In this document: positions 31,244-39,783 of the stretch, in pieces | How the letters are laid out: the number at the start of each line of letters is the position of its first letter | Position numbering within the stretch: the stretch's first letter is position 1 | Assembly (NCBI RefSeq): GCF_041514305.1 | Contig: NZ_JBGMWH010000004.1 | Location: forward strand, 62,001 to 126,000 | DNA from: Salinarimonas chemoclinalis | Lineage (GTDB): Bacteria; Pseudomonadota; Alphaproteobacteria; Rhizobiales; Beijerinckiaceae | DNA length: 64,000 nucleotides | Direction: 5' to 3' | Program-made: the position numbers and the translations under genes | Notes under the pieces: model-generated | Told to the model about the DNA's origin: nothing | Seen by the model: only the letters and a program-made list of their open reading frames with translations | Databases searched by the model: none

Positions 31244-32287
31244 TCAGGCTCCCGCTCCCTCGAAGCTGCGCCTCAGCGCGGCGAGATGGGGCAGGCTCGC
31301 GCGGATGTCGGCGAGCGACGGACCGTAGTCCATCAGGCAGGCGATCTCGTCGACCCCGGCCTTCGCCGCGGCGAGCGCATAGGCGCGGGTCTTCTCGGGC
31401 GTGCCGAACAGGGCCGCCGTACCGAAATAGCGCTCGAAGGAATACTCGGCCATCTGGTCGAACTCCTCGGGCGAGAGCGCATGCCCCGCGTCGACCGCCT
31501 TGCCGCGCAGGTGGCTCGCGAGGCTCGTCTTGATGTACTCGAGGAACGGCCCGCGCACCGCCCGGTGCACGAGGTCGATGTCCTCGTGCACGAAAGTGTG
31601 GAGCATCAAGGTGACGGTCCCCGTCGCCGGGTCGAGGCCGGCGCGTGCGCGGCCCTCGCGGTAGAGCGCCACCTTCTCGGCGAGCTGCTCGAGGCCGATG
31701 CCGGCGAGCATGGTGAGCACGTTGAGCCCGCGCTCGCCCGCCTCGCGGAAGGTTTCGGGCTGGCGCGTCGCGGTGAGCCAGAGCCCCGGCTGCGCCTGGA
31801 TCGGCCGCGGCCGTGTGAGGATCGCGGTCGGCGCGCCCTCCCCGTTCGGATAGGAGACGGGCCGCCCGGCCCAGAGGTCGCGGATCTCGTCGATGCGGTC
31901 GAGCCACAGCTCGCGTCGCTCGGCGAAGGCGGCGGGCGCGAGCACGAAGTCGTCGACGTTCCAGCCGCTGGCGAGGGCGAGGTCGACACGCCCCATCGAC
32001 AGATGATCGACGACCGACCAGGATTCGACGAGCGCGGCGGGGTGGTGCAGCGGCACCACGACGCTGCCGGCGCGCAGGCGGATCCGCTCGGTGACGCCGG
32101 CGAGATGGGCGGCGATCACGGCCGGGTTCGGGTAGATTCCGCCGAGCGTGTGGAAGTGGCGCTCCGGTATCCAGACCGCCTCGAAGCCGTTCTCGTCGCC
32201 GAAGCGCGCGAGTTCGGACACCACCGCGTAGGCCCCGCCCGCGTCCTCCGGATAGGCGTCGGAGAAGAACATGAGGCTGAACTTCAT
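31244..32287 (-). CDS. LLM-class flavin-dependent monooxygenase (MupA/Atu3671-like)
   Basis: This 347-residue bacterial-luciferase-fold FMN monooxygenase opens with MKFSLMFFSDAYPEDAGG and contains WIPERHFHTLGG, VVPLHHPAALVE and DLALASGWNVDDF. These are typical of the MupA/Atu3671 subgroup, which is commonly embedded in PKS or NRPS systems and thought to oxidise carrier-bound intermediates. It lies 81 bp after the sugar-binding-protein gene and 50 bp before the KS gene on the same strand. An importer and biosynthetic genes are therefore apparently co-transcribed. The oxidation performed (hydroxylation or Baeyer-Villiger) is unknown. Confidence 0.88.
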   Translation of the reverse strand: MKFSLMFFSDAYPEDAGGAYAVVSELARFGDENGFEAVWIPERHFHTLGGIYPNPAVIAAHLAGVTERIRLRAGSVVVPLHHPAALVESWSVVDHLSMGRVDLALASGWNVDDFVLAPAAFAERRELWLDRIDEIRDLWAGRPVSYPNGEGAPTAILTRPRPIQAQPGLWLTATRQPETFREAGERGLNVLTMLAGIGLEQLAEKVALYREGRARAGLDPATGTVTLMLHTFVHEDIDLVHRAVRGPFLEYIKTSLASHLRGKAVDAGHALSPEEFDQMAEYSFERYFGTAALFGTPEKTRAYALAAAKAGVDEIACLMDYGPSLADIRASLPHLAALRRSFEGAGA

Positions 32288-32368
32288 GGCCGCTCTCCAT
32301 CCGTGCGCCGGGTCGGCGATCCTGCGGGAAGAGACCGGCCCGGGCGCGCCGGGCCGGCCTCTCGCGGG

Positions 32369-33325
32369 TCAGAACGCCGGCTCGACGTCGTTCACGTTGG
32401 CGCTGGTGACGACCGTGAGCGGGATGGGCAGGCGCGTCTCGACCTCCTCGCCCTCGAGGATGCGCGCCATCGTGTCCATGGCGAGCCGGCCGTCCTCGAC
32501 CGGCGACTGGACGATGGTGGCGTGCATCTCGCCCGTGCGGATCGACTCGAAGGCGTCGCGCTGGCCGTTGATGCCCACGATCGGCGGCATCGGCTGGTTC
32601 GGCCGCGCCTCCTTCCAGGCGTCGATGAAGCCCCGCGCCATGGTGTCGTCGTTGGCGTAGACCCCGTCGATCCGGTCGCCGAACCGGGTGATCAGGTCGC
32701 GGCTCTGGACGAGCGCCTTCTGCTGGTCGAAGTCGGCGTTGACCGTGTCGAGGATCTCGATATTCGAGCCGACCTCGGCGAGACGGTCGACGAAGCCGCC
32801 GACGCGCCCGATCGTCGTGCCATTGCCGGCCTGGCCGGCGATGACGACGACCGAGCCCTCGCCGCCGAGCGCGGTGCCGAGCGCGTCGGCCGCGAGCTCG
32901 CCCTGATGGTAGACGTCCGGCCCGGTGAAGGAGAGCACGAACCGGCCCGCCGCCTCGTCCATCGGGGAGTTGATGAGGATCGCGGGGATTTCCGCCTGCT
33001 GCGCCCTGGCGAGGCCGGGGATGTAGGCCTGCGGATCGAGCGGCCACAGGATGATGCCGTCCACGCCGCGGGCCACGCAGGTGTTGAGCTGCTCGGTGCC
33101 CTTCTGGACGTCGAAGTCCTGGCTGAGGCTGAGGATCTCGATCCCCAGTTCGGCGGCGCGCGCCTGCAGCGCCTCGTTGGCGGGGGTCGCGTAGGCGTGC
33201 GAATCCGCGGCGTTGACGTAGCAGACGGTCTGGGCCGCCGCGAGGCCCGTCGAGGCGACGAGCGCGGCCGCGGCGAGGGTCAGGGCGGTGGCGTTCTTGC
33301 TCGGCATGGTGCTCTTCTTGGGCAT
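32369..33325 (-). CDS. Sugar ABC transporter periplasmic substrate-binding protein (RbsB-like)
   Basis: This 318-residue periplasmic sugar-binding protein has an N-terminal signal peptide, cleaved probably after STGLAAAQ near residue 31. It shows the type-I binding-protein fold: GVDGIILWPLDPQAY, AILINSPMDE, NDDTMARGFIDAW and VGINGQRDAFE. The start MPKKST at 33325 is preceded by GGGAGGAAAACC. It belongs to an importer with two permeases and a fused ATPase. Given the fucose-type enzymes, L-fucose or a related deoxysugar is the inferred ligand; sequence alone does not show this. Confidence 0.9.
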   Translation of the reverse strand: MPKKSTMPSKNATALTLAAAALVASTGLAAAQTVCYVNAADSHAYATPANEALQARAAELGIEILSLSQDFDVQKGTEQLNTCVARGVDGIILWPLDPQAYIPGLARAQQAEIPAILINSPMDEAAGRFVLSFTGPDVYHQGELAADALGTALGGEGSVVVIAGQAGNGTTIGRVGGFVDRLAEVGSNIEILDTVNADFDQQKALVQSRDLITRFGDRIDGVYANDDTMARGFIDAWKEARPNQPMPPIVGINGQRDAFESIRTGEMHATIVQSPVEDGRLAMDTMARILEGEEVETRLPIPLTVVTSANVNDVEPAF

Positions 33326-33339
33326 GGTTTTCCTCCCGG

Positions 33340-34335
33340 TCATGTTCCGGCTCCCGGAGCCGGCTGGTTGGCGCGAACGGCGCTCGGACGGTTCACGATC
33401 GCCGTCCCCCTCGTGTTCACGGTCCGATCGAGCACGACCAGCAGGATGAGCATCAGCCCGGTGACGACCTGCTGGACGTACGAGGGGACGGATTGGAATT
33501 CCATCGCGACGGTGAGCGCCCCGATGGTCAGCACGCCGCCGAGCGTGCCGAGCGCGGAGCCCCGGCCGCCCTCGATGCGGGTGCCGCCGACGACGACGGC
33601 GGCGATCACGGCGACGGTCAGCTCGGACCCGAAGACGGGCGAGCCGGTGTTGGTGATCAGGCTCTGCAGCACCCCGGCGACGCCCGCGAGCGTGCCGGCG
33701 AAGACGAAGCCGAGGAAGATGATGCGCCCCGAGGCGATGCCGCTCTCCTCGGCCGCGACCCGGTTCGAGCCGACGGCGAAGACGTTGCGCCCGGGGATCG
33801 TGCGGGTGAGCCACCAGTGCAGCAGCACGATCGCCGCCAGGAACAGCGCGCTGCGCAGGGTGAAGACGTCGAGATAGATCTGCGCGAGCGCGAGCGAGAC
33901 CATGATGTCGGTGCCGGTCACCGGCTGGCTCTGCGTGATCCAGTGGGCGAGCGAGCGGAACATCAGCATCGTGGCCAGCGTCAGGACGAGCGCGTTGACC
34001 CTGAGACCCACGACGAGGAGCCCGTTGACCGCGCCGGCCGCCATGCCGGTGAGGATACCCACGACGGCGGCGGGAGCGATGCCGAGCGTCGGCTGCAGGA
34101 TCACCGAGACGATTCCCGCGAGCGCGAAGACAGCGCCCGAGGAGAGGTCGATCTGACCCGCGATGAGGAGCACCGTGAGCCCGATGGCGACGAGCCCGAT
34201 CGAGGCCGCCCGGTCGAGGCCGAGGCTGAGCGTCGAGGTGCTCGTGAAGCCGGGCACGAGCACCGCCGCGCAGGCGAGTGTGAGGCCCAGGATGATGGCG
34301 ACGCGGTAGCGCAGGACGAGTTCGAGCGTGCGCAT
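33340..34335 (-). CDS. Sugar ABC transporter permease (RbsC/BPD_transp_2 family), second
   Basis: This inner-membrane permease of about 331 residues has some eight to ten hydrophobic helices. The family segment LLIAGQIDLSSGAVFALAG is present, as is the cytoplasmic coupling region VGSNRVAAEESGI, which contacts the ATPase. The ATG at 34335 overlaps the stop of the preceding permease by one base (TGATG); an in-frame GTG at 34338 is an alternative start. It lies 14 bp upstream of the binding-protein gene in the same operon. Confidence 0.92.
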   Translation of the reverse strand: MRTLELVLRYRVAIILGLTLACAAVLVPGFTSTSTLSLGLDRAASIGLVAIGLTVLLIAGQIDLSSGAVFALAGIVSVILQPTLGIAPAAVVGILTGMAAGAVNGLLVVGLRVNALVLTLATMLMFRSLAHWITQSQPVTGTDIMVSLALAQIYLDVFTLRSALFLAAIVLLHWWLTRTIPGRNVFAVGSNRVAAEESGIASGRIIFLGFVFAGTLAGVAGVLQSLITNTGSPVFGSELTVAVIAAVVVGGTRIEGGRGSALGTLGGVLTIGALTVAMEFQSVPSYVQQVVTGLMLILLVVLDRTVNTRGTAIVNRPSAVRANQPAPGAGT

Positions 34336-35357
34336 CACCCACCGCCTCTCTTGCGCAGGACCGCGTCGAGGCCGACCGCGCCGGCGATCAGCGCGCCGAG
34401 CACCAGGCCCTGAACCGGCGTGCGCACGCCCTGGAGAGCCATGACGTTCGTCAGCAGCTGCACGAAGACCAGCCCGGCGATCGCCCGCGGCACGGAACCG
34501 AAGCCGCCCATGATCGAGACGCCGCCGACCACCACTGCCGTGATCGCGCTGAACTCGTAGCCCGTCCCGACGAGGGGCCGCGCGCTCTGGAGCGTGAGGC
34601 CCAGCAGCCCGCCGCTGATCCCCGAGACGAGCCCCGTGATCACGAAGGCGCCGGCCTTGACCGCGCGCACCGGCACCGCGCTCGCCTCGGCGGCGCTGGT
34701 GTTGCCGCCGGTCGCCAGCGTCCAGCGTCCCCAGAAGGTGCGCGAGAGCAGGTAGTGGCCCGCGACGGCGATGGCCGCGAAGATGATCACGACGACCGGC
34801 ACGCCGAGGAGCCGGCCCTTGACGAACTCCGCCGACGCGGGGTTCGTCCCGTAGACGATCACGCCCCCCACCGCCGCCTGGACGATGCCGAGGCCGATCG
34901 TCCCGATGCCGAGCGTGGCGATGATCGGGTTGATGCCGGCGTACCCGACCAAGAGCCCGTTCACGAGGCCGATGCCGCTCGCGAGCGCCATGGCGACCAC
35001 GAAGGCCGGCACGGTGCCCAGCATGGGCTGGAGCCCGAGCGAGAGGATCGCTCCGCAGGCGATCGTCGCGGGCACGGAGAGGTCCGCGAGCCCGCCCGAG
35101 ACGAGGACGAAGGTCATGCCGACGACGACGATCCCCACGATCGACATCGAGGTCGCGACGTTGACGAAGTTGCCGGTGGTGAAGAAGACCGGGCTCGCGA
35201 GCGCGCCGTAGGCCACCACCGCCAGGATCGCGACCACGAGCCCCGCCTTCGAGCCCATGTCCGCGAGGCGCCCGGCCCGCCGGAAGCGGGAGGCGGGTGC
35301 GGCGCTCGCCTCGCGCAGCTTCCCGATCTCGTCGATCTCGCCGACCATGTCCGTCAT
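34335..35357 (-). CDS. Sugar ABC transporter permease (RbsC/BPD_transp_2 family), first
   Basis: This 340-residue permease has the conserved segment FVLVSGGLADLSVPATIACG and the coupling region TGGNTSAAEASAV. It pairs with the neighbouring permease to form the channel. The start MTDMVGEIDE at 35357 overlaps the ATPase stop by four bases (ATGA). The first 50 residues are a cytoplasmic lead before helix 1. Two different permease genes, rather than one used as a homodimer, are common in alphaproteobacterial sugar importers. Confidence 0.92.
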   Translation of the reverse strand: MTDMVGEIDEIGKLREASAAPASRFRRAGRLADMGSKAGLVVAILAVVAYGALASPVFFTTGNFVNVATSMSIVGIVVVGMTFVLVSGGLADLSVPATIACGAILSLGLQPMLGTVPAFVVAMALASGIGLVNGLLVGYAGINPIIATLGIGTIGLGIVQAAVGGVIVYGTNPASAEFVKGRLLGVPVVVIIFAAIAVAGHYLLSRTFWGRWTLATGGNTSAAEASAVPVRAVKAGAFVITGLVSGISGGLLGLTLQSARPLVGTGYEFSAITAVVVGGVSIMGGFGSVPRAIAGLVFVQLLTNVMALQGVRTPVQGLVLGALIAGAVGLDAVLRKRGGG

Positions 35358-36853
35358 GCCGCTTCCTCGCCGGTGGCGAGCTCCATCACGCGTTCCTCCG
35401 TCAGGTGCGGGCGATCGATCGGCTCCGAGGCGAGGCCGTCGCGCATCACGACGACGCGGTCGCACACACCGAGCACCTCGGGCAGCTCGGAGGAGATCAT
35501 CACCACCGCCATGCCCTCGGCGACGAGCTCGCCGATGATGTGGTGGATCTCGGCCTTGGCGCCGACGTCGACGCCGCGCGTCGGCTCGTCCAGGATGAGG
35601 ACCGACGGGCGCGCGGCCAGCCACTTGGCGATCACGGTCTTCTGCTGGTTGCCGCCCGACAGCAGGCTCACGCGCCGCTCGCCGTCCGGCGGCGAGATGC
35701 CGAGCCGCTCGACATAGCGCGCGGCGAGCGCGCGATCGCCGCTGCGGCTGATCCGCCCGAGCCGGCTGATGCGGCGCAGGACCGGCAGGCTGATGTTCTC
35801 GCGCACGGACATCGCGGGGACGATGCCGTCCCCCTTGCGGTCCTCCGGCACATAGGCGATGCCCGCCCGCACCGCGTCCGCCGGCGAGCGGATCGTCACG
35901 CGCGCGCCGTTCACGTGGATCGCGCCCGTCGCGATGCGGCCGAGCCCGAAGATCGCGCGCGCCACCTCCGTGCGCCCGGCGCCCACGAGGCCGGTCAGCC
36001 CGAGGATCTCGCCGGCGCGCACGTCGAAGCTCACGTCGCCGAAGCGCACGCCGTCGCCGAGCCCCTCCACCCGCAGCACCGATGCGCCGATCCTCGTGGC
36101 GGTCTTGGGAAAGACGTTGCCGACGTCGCGCCCGACCATGAGGCGGATCATCTCGGCGGCGGTGATGCCGGCGACGGGGCGTGTCTCGATCCTGCTCCCG
36201 TCGCGCAGGACGGTGACCTCGTCGGCGATCTGGAGGACCTCCTTGAGGCGGTGGCTGATGTAGACGATGGCGATGCCGCCGTCGCGCATCCTGCGCAGGA
36301 TGCGGAAGAGCGCCGCGGTCTCGTGCTCGCTGAGGCTGGACGTCGGCTCGTCGAGCACGATGATGCGGGGCTCCGCGGCGTAGGCCTTGGCGATCTCGAC
36401 GATCTGTTGCTGGCTGATCGAGAGGTTGCCGAGCCGCTCGCGCGGATCGATCCCCGCGCCGAGCTCGTCGAGGACGGCCCCGGCGCGGGCGATCATCTCG
36501 CCCCTGCGCAGGAAGGTCCAGCGGCCAGGCATGCGGCCGAGATAGACGTTCTCCGCGACCGTCAGGTCGGGGACGAGGTTGAGCTCCTGGTGCACCATCC
36601 GGATGCCGAGCGCCTGCGCGTCCGCCGGGCGGCGCATGTGCACCTCCCGCCCCCCGACGTGGATCGTCCCGCTGGTCGGCGCGTAGGAGCCGCTGAGGAT
36701 CTTCATCAGGGTGGACTTGCCGGCCCCGTTCTCGCCGACGATGGCGTGCACGGTGCCGAATCGGACCGAGAAATCGACGTCGGACAGGGCCCTGACCCCG
36801 GGGAAGGTCTTGGTGATGCCCCGCATGTCCAAGGCGCGATCCGCAGCGGTCAT
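35354..36853 (-). CDS. Sugar ABC transporter ATP-binding protein, double domain (RbsA/MglA-like)
   Basis: This 499-residue ATPase has two nucleotide-binding domains. The first has a canonical Walker A (VGENGAGKST), a signature reading LSISQQQ and Walker B VLDEPTSSL. The second has the degenerate Walker A TGLVGAGRTE, the signature LSGGNQQK and LDEPTRGVDVG. This asymmetry is normal for CUT2 sugar importers. It is the first gene of the leftward operon, 54 bp from the nearest operator copy. The start MTAADRAL at 36853 is chosen; an ATG 12 codons upstream is possible but would run closer to the promoter. Confidence 0.94.
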   Translation of the reverse strand: MTAADRALDMRGITKTFPGVRALSDVDFSVRFGTVHAIVGENGAGKSTLMKILSGSYAPTSGTIHVGGREVHMRRPADAQALGIRMVHQELNLVPDLTVAENVYLGRMPGRWTFLRRGEMIARAGAVLDELGAGIDPRERLGNLSISQQQIVEIAKAYAAEPRIIVLDEPTSSLSEHETAALFRILRRMRDGGIAIVYISHRLKEVLQIADEVTVLRDGSRIETRPVAGITAAEMIRLMVGRDVGNVFPKTATRIGASVLRVEGLGDGVRFGDVSFDVRAGEILGLTGLVGAGRTEVARAIFGLGRIATGAIHVNGARVTIRSPADAVRAGIAYVPEDRKGDGIVPAMSVRENISLPVLRRISRLGRISRSGDRALAARYVERLGISPPDGERRVSLLSGGNQQKTVIAKWLAARPSVLILDEPTRGVDVGAKAEIHHIIGELVAEGMAVVMISSELPEVLGVCDRVVVMRDGLASEPIDRPHLTEERVMELATGEEAA

Positions 36854-36906
36854 GGCCGGCCCCGTCCTCTCCGCGCGCACGCCGCGCATCCCCGATGGAA
36901 GGGAAC

Positions 36907-36921
36907 GTTATTTTAGTATAA
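36907..36921. promoter_or_regulatory. Shared regulon operator, copy 3
   Basis: GTTATTTTAGTATAA lies upstream of the leftward ABC-importer/LLM/KS operon. Read on the minus strand it contains TATACT, the likely -10 box of that operon. Confidence 0.7.
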
Positions 36922-37009
36922 TAGCCATTTCAAGAGGCTTCCGCCATTTTCGTGCGCGGCCTCCGGGCAGGGGAGCGCGGGCGCGCCGGACGGCGGCGCC
37001 CGCCGCTTG

Positions 37010-37023
37010 ACATGCTAATATAT
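37010..37023. promoter_or_regulatory. Shared regulon operator, weak copy 4 (autoregulatory site)
   Basis: ACATGCTAATATAT matches only the right half of the consensus well (CTAATATA). It begins inside TTGACA (37007-37012), a consensus -35 box. It lies about 40 bp before the GntR regulator gene and would fit weak self-repression. Four of the 14 positions differ from consensus, so this copy is less certain than the other six. Confidence 0.4.
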
Positions 37024-37062
37024 TGCGTGCTTGCGAAGCGGGCACGAGCAAGGAACGCGCAG

Positions 37063-37737
37063 ATGGACCTCGATCCCTCCACCCTCAATCGCGCACTGCC
37101 GCTGCGGGACCAGATCTACCACAAGATCCGCAACCTGATCGTCGTGGGCAAGCTGAAGCCGGGGGACCCGATCAACGAGGTCGCGATCGCGGAGGCGCTG
37201 GGCGTCTCGCGCACGCCGGTGCGCGAGGCGGTCAAGCGCATCAGCGACGAGGGCTTCATCAAGGTCCTGGCGCAGACGGGCACCTACGTCGCGCCGATCG
37301 GCCGGGACGACCTCGAGGAGGCCTACGTCATCCGCCGCGCACTCGAGATGGAGAGCGCGCGGCTCGCTGCGGCGAAGGTGACGGACGCCGGGATCGAGGC
37401 GCTGGAGGACAACATCGCCGCCCATCGCCTGGCGATCTCGCGGAGGCGCTACGCCACCGCGATCCAGCTCGACGACGTCTTCCACCGCACCATCGCCGAG
37501 ACGAGCGGCTATCCCGGCATCTGGCGGGCCGTCGACATCTCGAAGGCCCAGATGGACCGCGGGCGCTACCTCGCCATCCCCAAGCCCGGCTACGGCGAGC
37601 AGACCATCGCCCAGCACGAGGCGATCCTCGAGGCGCTGCGCCGGCGCGACCCGGAGGCGGCTGCGGCCGCCATGGAGCACCACCTCGAGACGTCCCTGTC
37701 GAACACGTTCGAGGTCGCCGGCGAACTCGCCGGCTGA
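37063..37737 (+). CDS. GntR-family (FCD) transcriptional regulator, probable controller of the shared operator
   Basis: This is a 224-residue regulator. The N-terminal winged helix-turn-helix (about residues 14-78) includes EVAIAEALGVSRTPVREAVK, the hallmark of GntR proteins. The C-terminal FCD effector domain (about 85-215) shows metal/ligand positions in LDDVFHRTIAE, QHEAILEAL and MEHHLE. FCD regulators usually bind sugar acids or other carboxylates. The start MDLDPSTLN at 37063 follows AAGGAACG. It lies centrally among seven promoters sharing one palindrome and is the only regulator in that region. It is therefore the best candidate to bind all of them, with a fucose-pathway intermediate as inducer. 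Confidence 0.9.
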   Translation: MDLDPSTLNRALPLRDQIYHKIRNLIVVGKLKPGDPINEVAIAEALGVSRTPVREAVKRISDEGFIKVLAQTGTYVAPIGRDDLEEAYVIRRALEMESARLAAAKVTDAGIEALEDNIAAHRLAISRRRYATAIQLDDVFHRTIAETSGYPGIWRAVDISKAQMDRGRYLAIPKPGYGEQTIAQHEAILEALRRRDPEAAAAAMEHHLETSLSNTFEVAGELAG

Positions 37738-37765
37738 GGGCGCGAGACGCCGCAGGAGAGCCGAC

Positions 37766-38095
37766 ATGCGCAGGATGGGCCATTGCATCGCCCTCGAGCC
37801 CGCCGCGGTCGCGGAGTACAAGCGCGTGCACGGCGAGGTCTGGCCGGAGGTGCTCGCCGTGATCCGCGCGGCCGGCATCCGAAACTACTCGATCTTCCTG
37901 CGCGAGCCCGAGAACCTGCTCTTCGCCTATTGGGAGTATCACGGCACCGACTTCGCGGCGGATGCCGCCGAGATGGGCCGCTCGGAGGCGATGCGCCGCT
38001 GGTGGGCGGTCTGCGACCCGATGCAGCGCCCCTTGCCGACCCGCGCCGACGGCGAGTGGTGGGCGGCCATGGAAGAGGTCTTCCACCTGGACTGA
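37766..38095 (+). CDS. L-rhamnose mutarotase-family protein, probable L-fucose mutarotase
   Basis: This 109-residue dimeric alpha/beta-barrel protein has the family markers HGEVWPEVLAVIRAAGIRNYSIF, the LFAYWEY segment and the terminal MEEVFHLD; it is full length. Family members interconvert alpha and beta anomers of 6-deoxy sugars (L-rhamnose or L-fucose), supplying the anomer used by the dehydrogenase. It lies 28 bp after the regulator gene and is presumably in the same transcript. L-fucose rather than rhamnose is favoured by the neighbouring AKR, lactonase, dehydratase, SDR and FAH enzymes. Confidence 0.88.
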   Translation: MRRMGHCIALEPAAVAEYKRVHGEVWPEVLAVIRAAGIRNYSIFLREPENLLFAYWEYHGTDFAADAAEMGRSEAMRRWWAVCDPMQRPLPTRADGEWWAAMEEVFHLD

Positions 38096-38156
38096 CGGGC
38101 CGCGCCGGCGGCCGGGGCGTCGCCGCCCGGGCGCGCGCCTTGACGTCGCCGGTTCT

Positions 38157-38171
38157 GTTATATTAGTATTC
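38157..38171. promoter_or_regulatory. Shared regulon operator, copy 5
   Basis: GTTATATTAGTATTC lies 72 bp before the UxaA-family gene. A TTGACG -35 box at 38140-38145 is followed 17-18 bases later by TTAGTA/TAGTAT inside the operator, so binding would block the -10 region. Confidence 0.65.
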
Positions 38172-38242
38172 AATACTCGTTCCCGCCCCTTCCCCGCCAC
38201 TCCGGCGGCGCGGGCCTCCGGCCGCCTCGAGCAGAGTAGAGA

Positions 38243-39754
38243 ATGGCGCGCATCATCAAGCTGTCCGACAGCGACAACATCGTGCTGGCGGTCGAGCCGC
38301 TCGCGGCCGGCGAGACCGTCGACGGGATCGCCGTGAGGACGCGCGTGCCCCGCGGGCACAAGATGGCGGCGCGCCCCATCGCGGCGGACGAGCCGGTGGT
38401 CAAGTACGGGCAGATCATCGGCTTCGCCCGTGCCCCGATCGACGCGGGCGAGTGGGTCCACGAGCACAACGTCTACGTCCGCGCCTTCGATCGCGACCAC
38501 CTGCCCGGCGCGGGCGCCCGGCCGACGATCATGGTGCCGGAGCCGGAGCGGGCGACGTTCGACGGCTACCTGCGCGAGAGCGGCAAGGTCGGCACGCGCA
38601 ACTACATCGCCACGCTCACCTCCGTGAACTGCTCGGCGAGCGTCGCGCGCTTCATCGCCGAGGAGATCGAGCGCTCGGGCGTGCTGCGCGACTTCCCGAA
38701 CATCGACGGCGTGATCGCCCTCGTGCACGGGACCGGCTGCGGCATCGACGTGAAGGGACCGGCCTACGATCTGCTGCGACGCACGCAATGGGGCATCGCC
38801 TCCAATCCCAACGTCGGCGGCGTGCTGATGGTGGGGCTCGGCTGCGAGGCCTTCCAGATCCCGCGCTGGATGAAGTCCTACGGCGTCGAGGAGAGCGCCA
38901 CTTTCCGCACGATGACGATCCAGGAGACCGGCGGCACCCGCAAGACCGTGGACGCCGGCGTGCGCGCCATCGTCGAGATGCTGCCGCTCGTCGACCGGGC
39001 GCGGCGCACGCCCCGGCCCGTCTCCGAGCTCGTGCTCGCGCTGCAATGCGGCGGGTCGGACGGCTATTCCGGCATCACCGCCAACCCCGCGCTCGGCGCC
39101 GCCGTCGACCTCCTGGTCGCGCAGGGCGGCACCGCCATCCTCTCCGAGACGCCAGAGATCTACGGCGCGGAGCATCTCCTCACCTCGCGCGCCGAGACGC
39201 CGGAGGTCGCCGAGAAGCTGATCGAGCGCATCCGCTGGTGGGAGGACTATACCGCCCGCCACGACATGGAGATGAACAACAACCCCTCCCCCGGCAACAA
39301 GCTCGGCGGCCTCACCACCATCCTGGAGAAGTCGCTCGGCGCCGCCGCCAAGGGCGGCTCGACGAACCTGCGCGCGGTCTACGAGTACGCCGAACTCGTC
39401 GGCGAGCGCGGCCTCGTGTTCATGGACACGCCGGGTTACGACCCGGTCTCCGCGACGGGGCAGGTGGCGGGGGGCGCCAACGTCCTGTGCTTCACCACGG
39501 GGCGCGGCTCGGCCTTCGGCTGCAAGCCGACGCCGTCGATCAAGCTCGCCTCGAACAGCCACGTCTACGAGCAGATGATCGAGGACATGGACGTCGATTG
39601 CGGGGACGTGCTCGACGGCGTCTCGCTGGCGCGCAAGGGCGAGGAGATCTTCGCCGAGATCCTGCGCGTGGCATCGGGCGGGCGGACGAAGTCCGAGGCG
39701 CTCGGCTACGGCGACAACGAGTTCGTGCCCTGGACGATCGGCGCGACGATGTAG
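38243..39754 (+). CDS. UxaA-family sugar-acid dehydratase, probable L-fuconate dehydratase
   Basis: This 503-residue protein of the altronate/galactarate dehydratase family has an N-terminal SAF-like domain (about residues 1-95). The large catalytic part contains GYLRESGKVGTRNY, HGTGCGID, LQCGGSDGYSGIT and MEMNNNPSPGNKLGG, all characteristic of UxaA/GarD proteins. They remove water from an aldonate to give a 2-keto-3-deoxy acid using a metal. In this regulon the expected substrate is L-fuconate, giving 2-keto-3-deoxy-L-fuconate. Altronate or another aldonate cannot be excluded from sequence, but no other uronate genes are present. Confidence 0.87.
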   Translation: MARIIKLSDSDNIVLAVEPLAAGETVDGIAVRTRVPRGHKMAARPIAADEPVVKYGQIIGFARAPIDAGEWVHEHNVYVRAFDRDHLPGAGARPTIMVPEPERATFDGYLRESGKVGTRNYIATLTSVNCSASVARFIAEEIERSGVLRDFPNIDGVIALVHGTGCGIDVKGPAYDLLRRTQWGIASNPNVGGVLMVGLGCEAFQIPRWMKSYGVEESATFRTMTIQETGGTRKTVDAGVRAIVEMLPLVDRARRTPRPVSELVLALQCGGSDGYSGITANPALGAAVDLLVAQGGTAILSETPEIYGAEHLLTSRAETPEVAEKLIERIRWWEDYTARHDMEMNNNPSPGNKLGGLTTILEKSLGAAAKGGSTNLRAVYEYAELVGERGLVFMDTPGYDPVSATGQVAGGANVLCFTTGRGSAFGCKPTPSIKLASNSHVYEQMIEDMDVDCGDVLDGVSLARKGEEIFAEILRVASGGRTKSEALGYGDNEFVPWTIGATM

Positions 39755-39774
39755 CGGGCGGCGCCGCCGCCCGC
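39754..39774. terminator. GC hairpin between convergent genes, possible bidirectional terminator
   Basis: A perfect 9-bp stem (GCGGGCGGC / GCCGCCCGC) with a 3-base loop starts at the last base of the dehydratase stop codon, facing the convergent AKR gene. No T-run follows, so intrinsic termination is uncertain. Confidence 0.4.
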
Positions 39775-39783
39775 CTTCGGCCG

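Noticed and set aside
37010..37023. Full-strength operator in front of the regulator gene
   Set aside because: Only one half-site matches well. It is listed as a weak copy because it lies beside a -35 box and the regulator gene.
37766..38095. Rhamnose catabolism as the pathway
   Set aside because: No rhamnose isomerase, kinase or aldolase is present, and the AKR-lactonase-dehydratase-SDR-FAH set fits the L-fucose oxidative route better. Rhamnose cannot be fully excluded.
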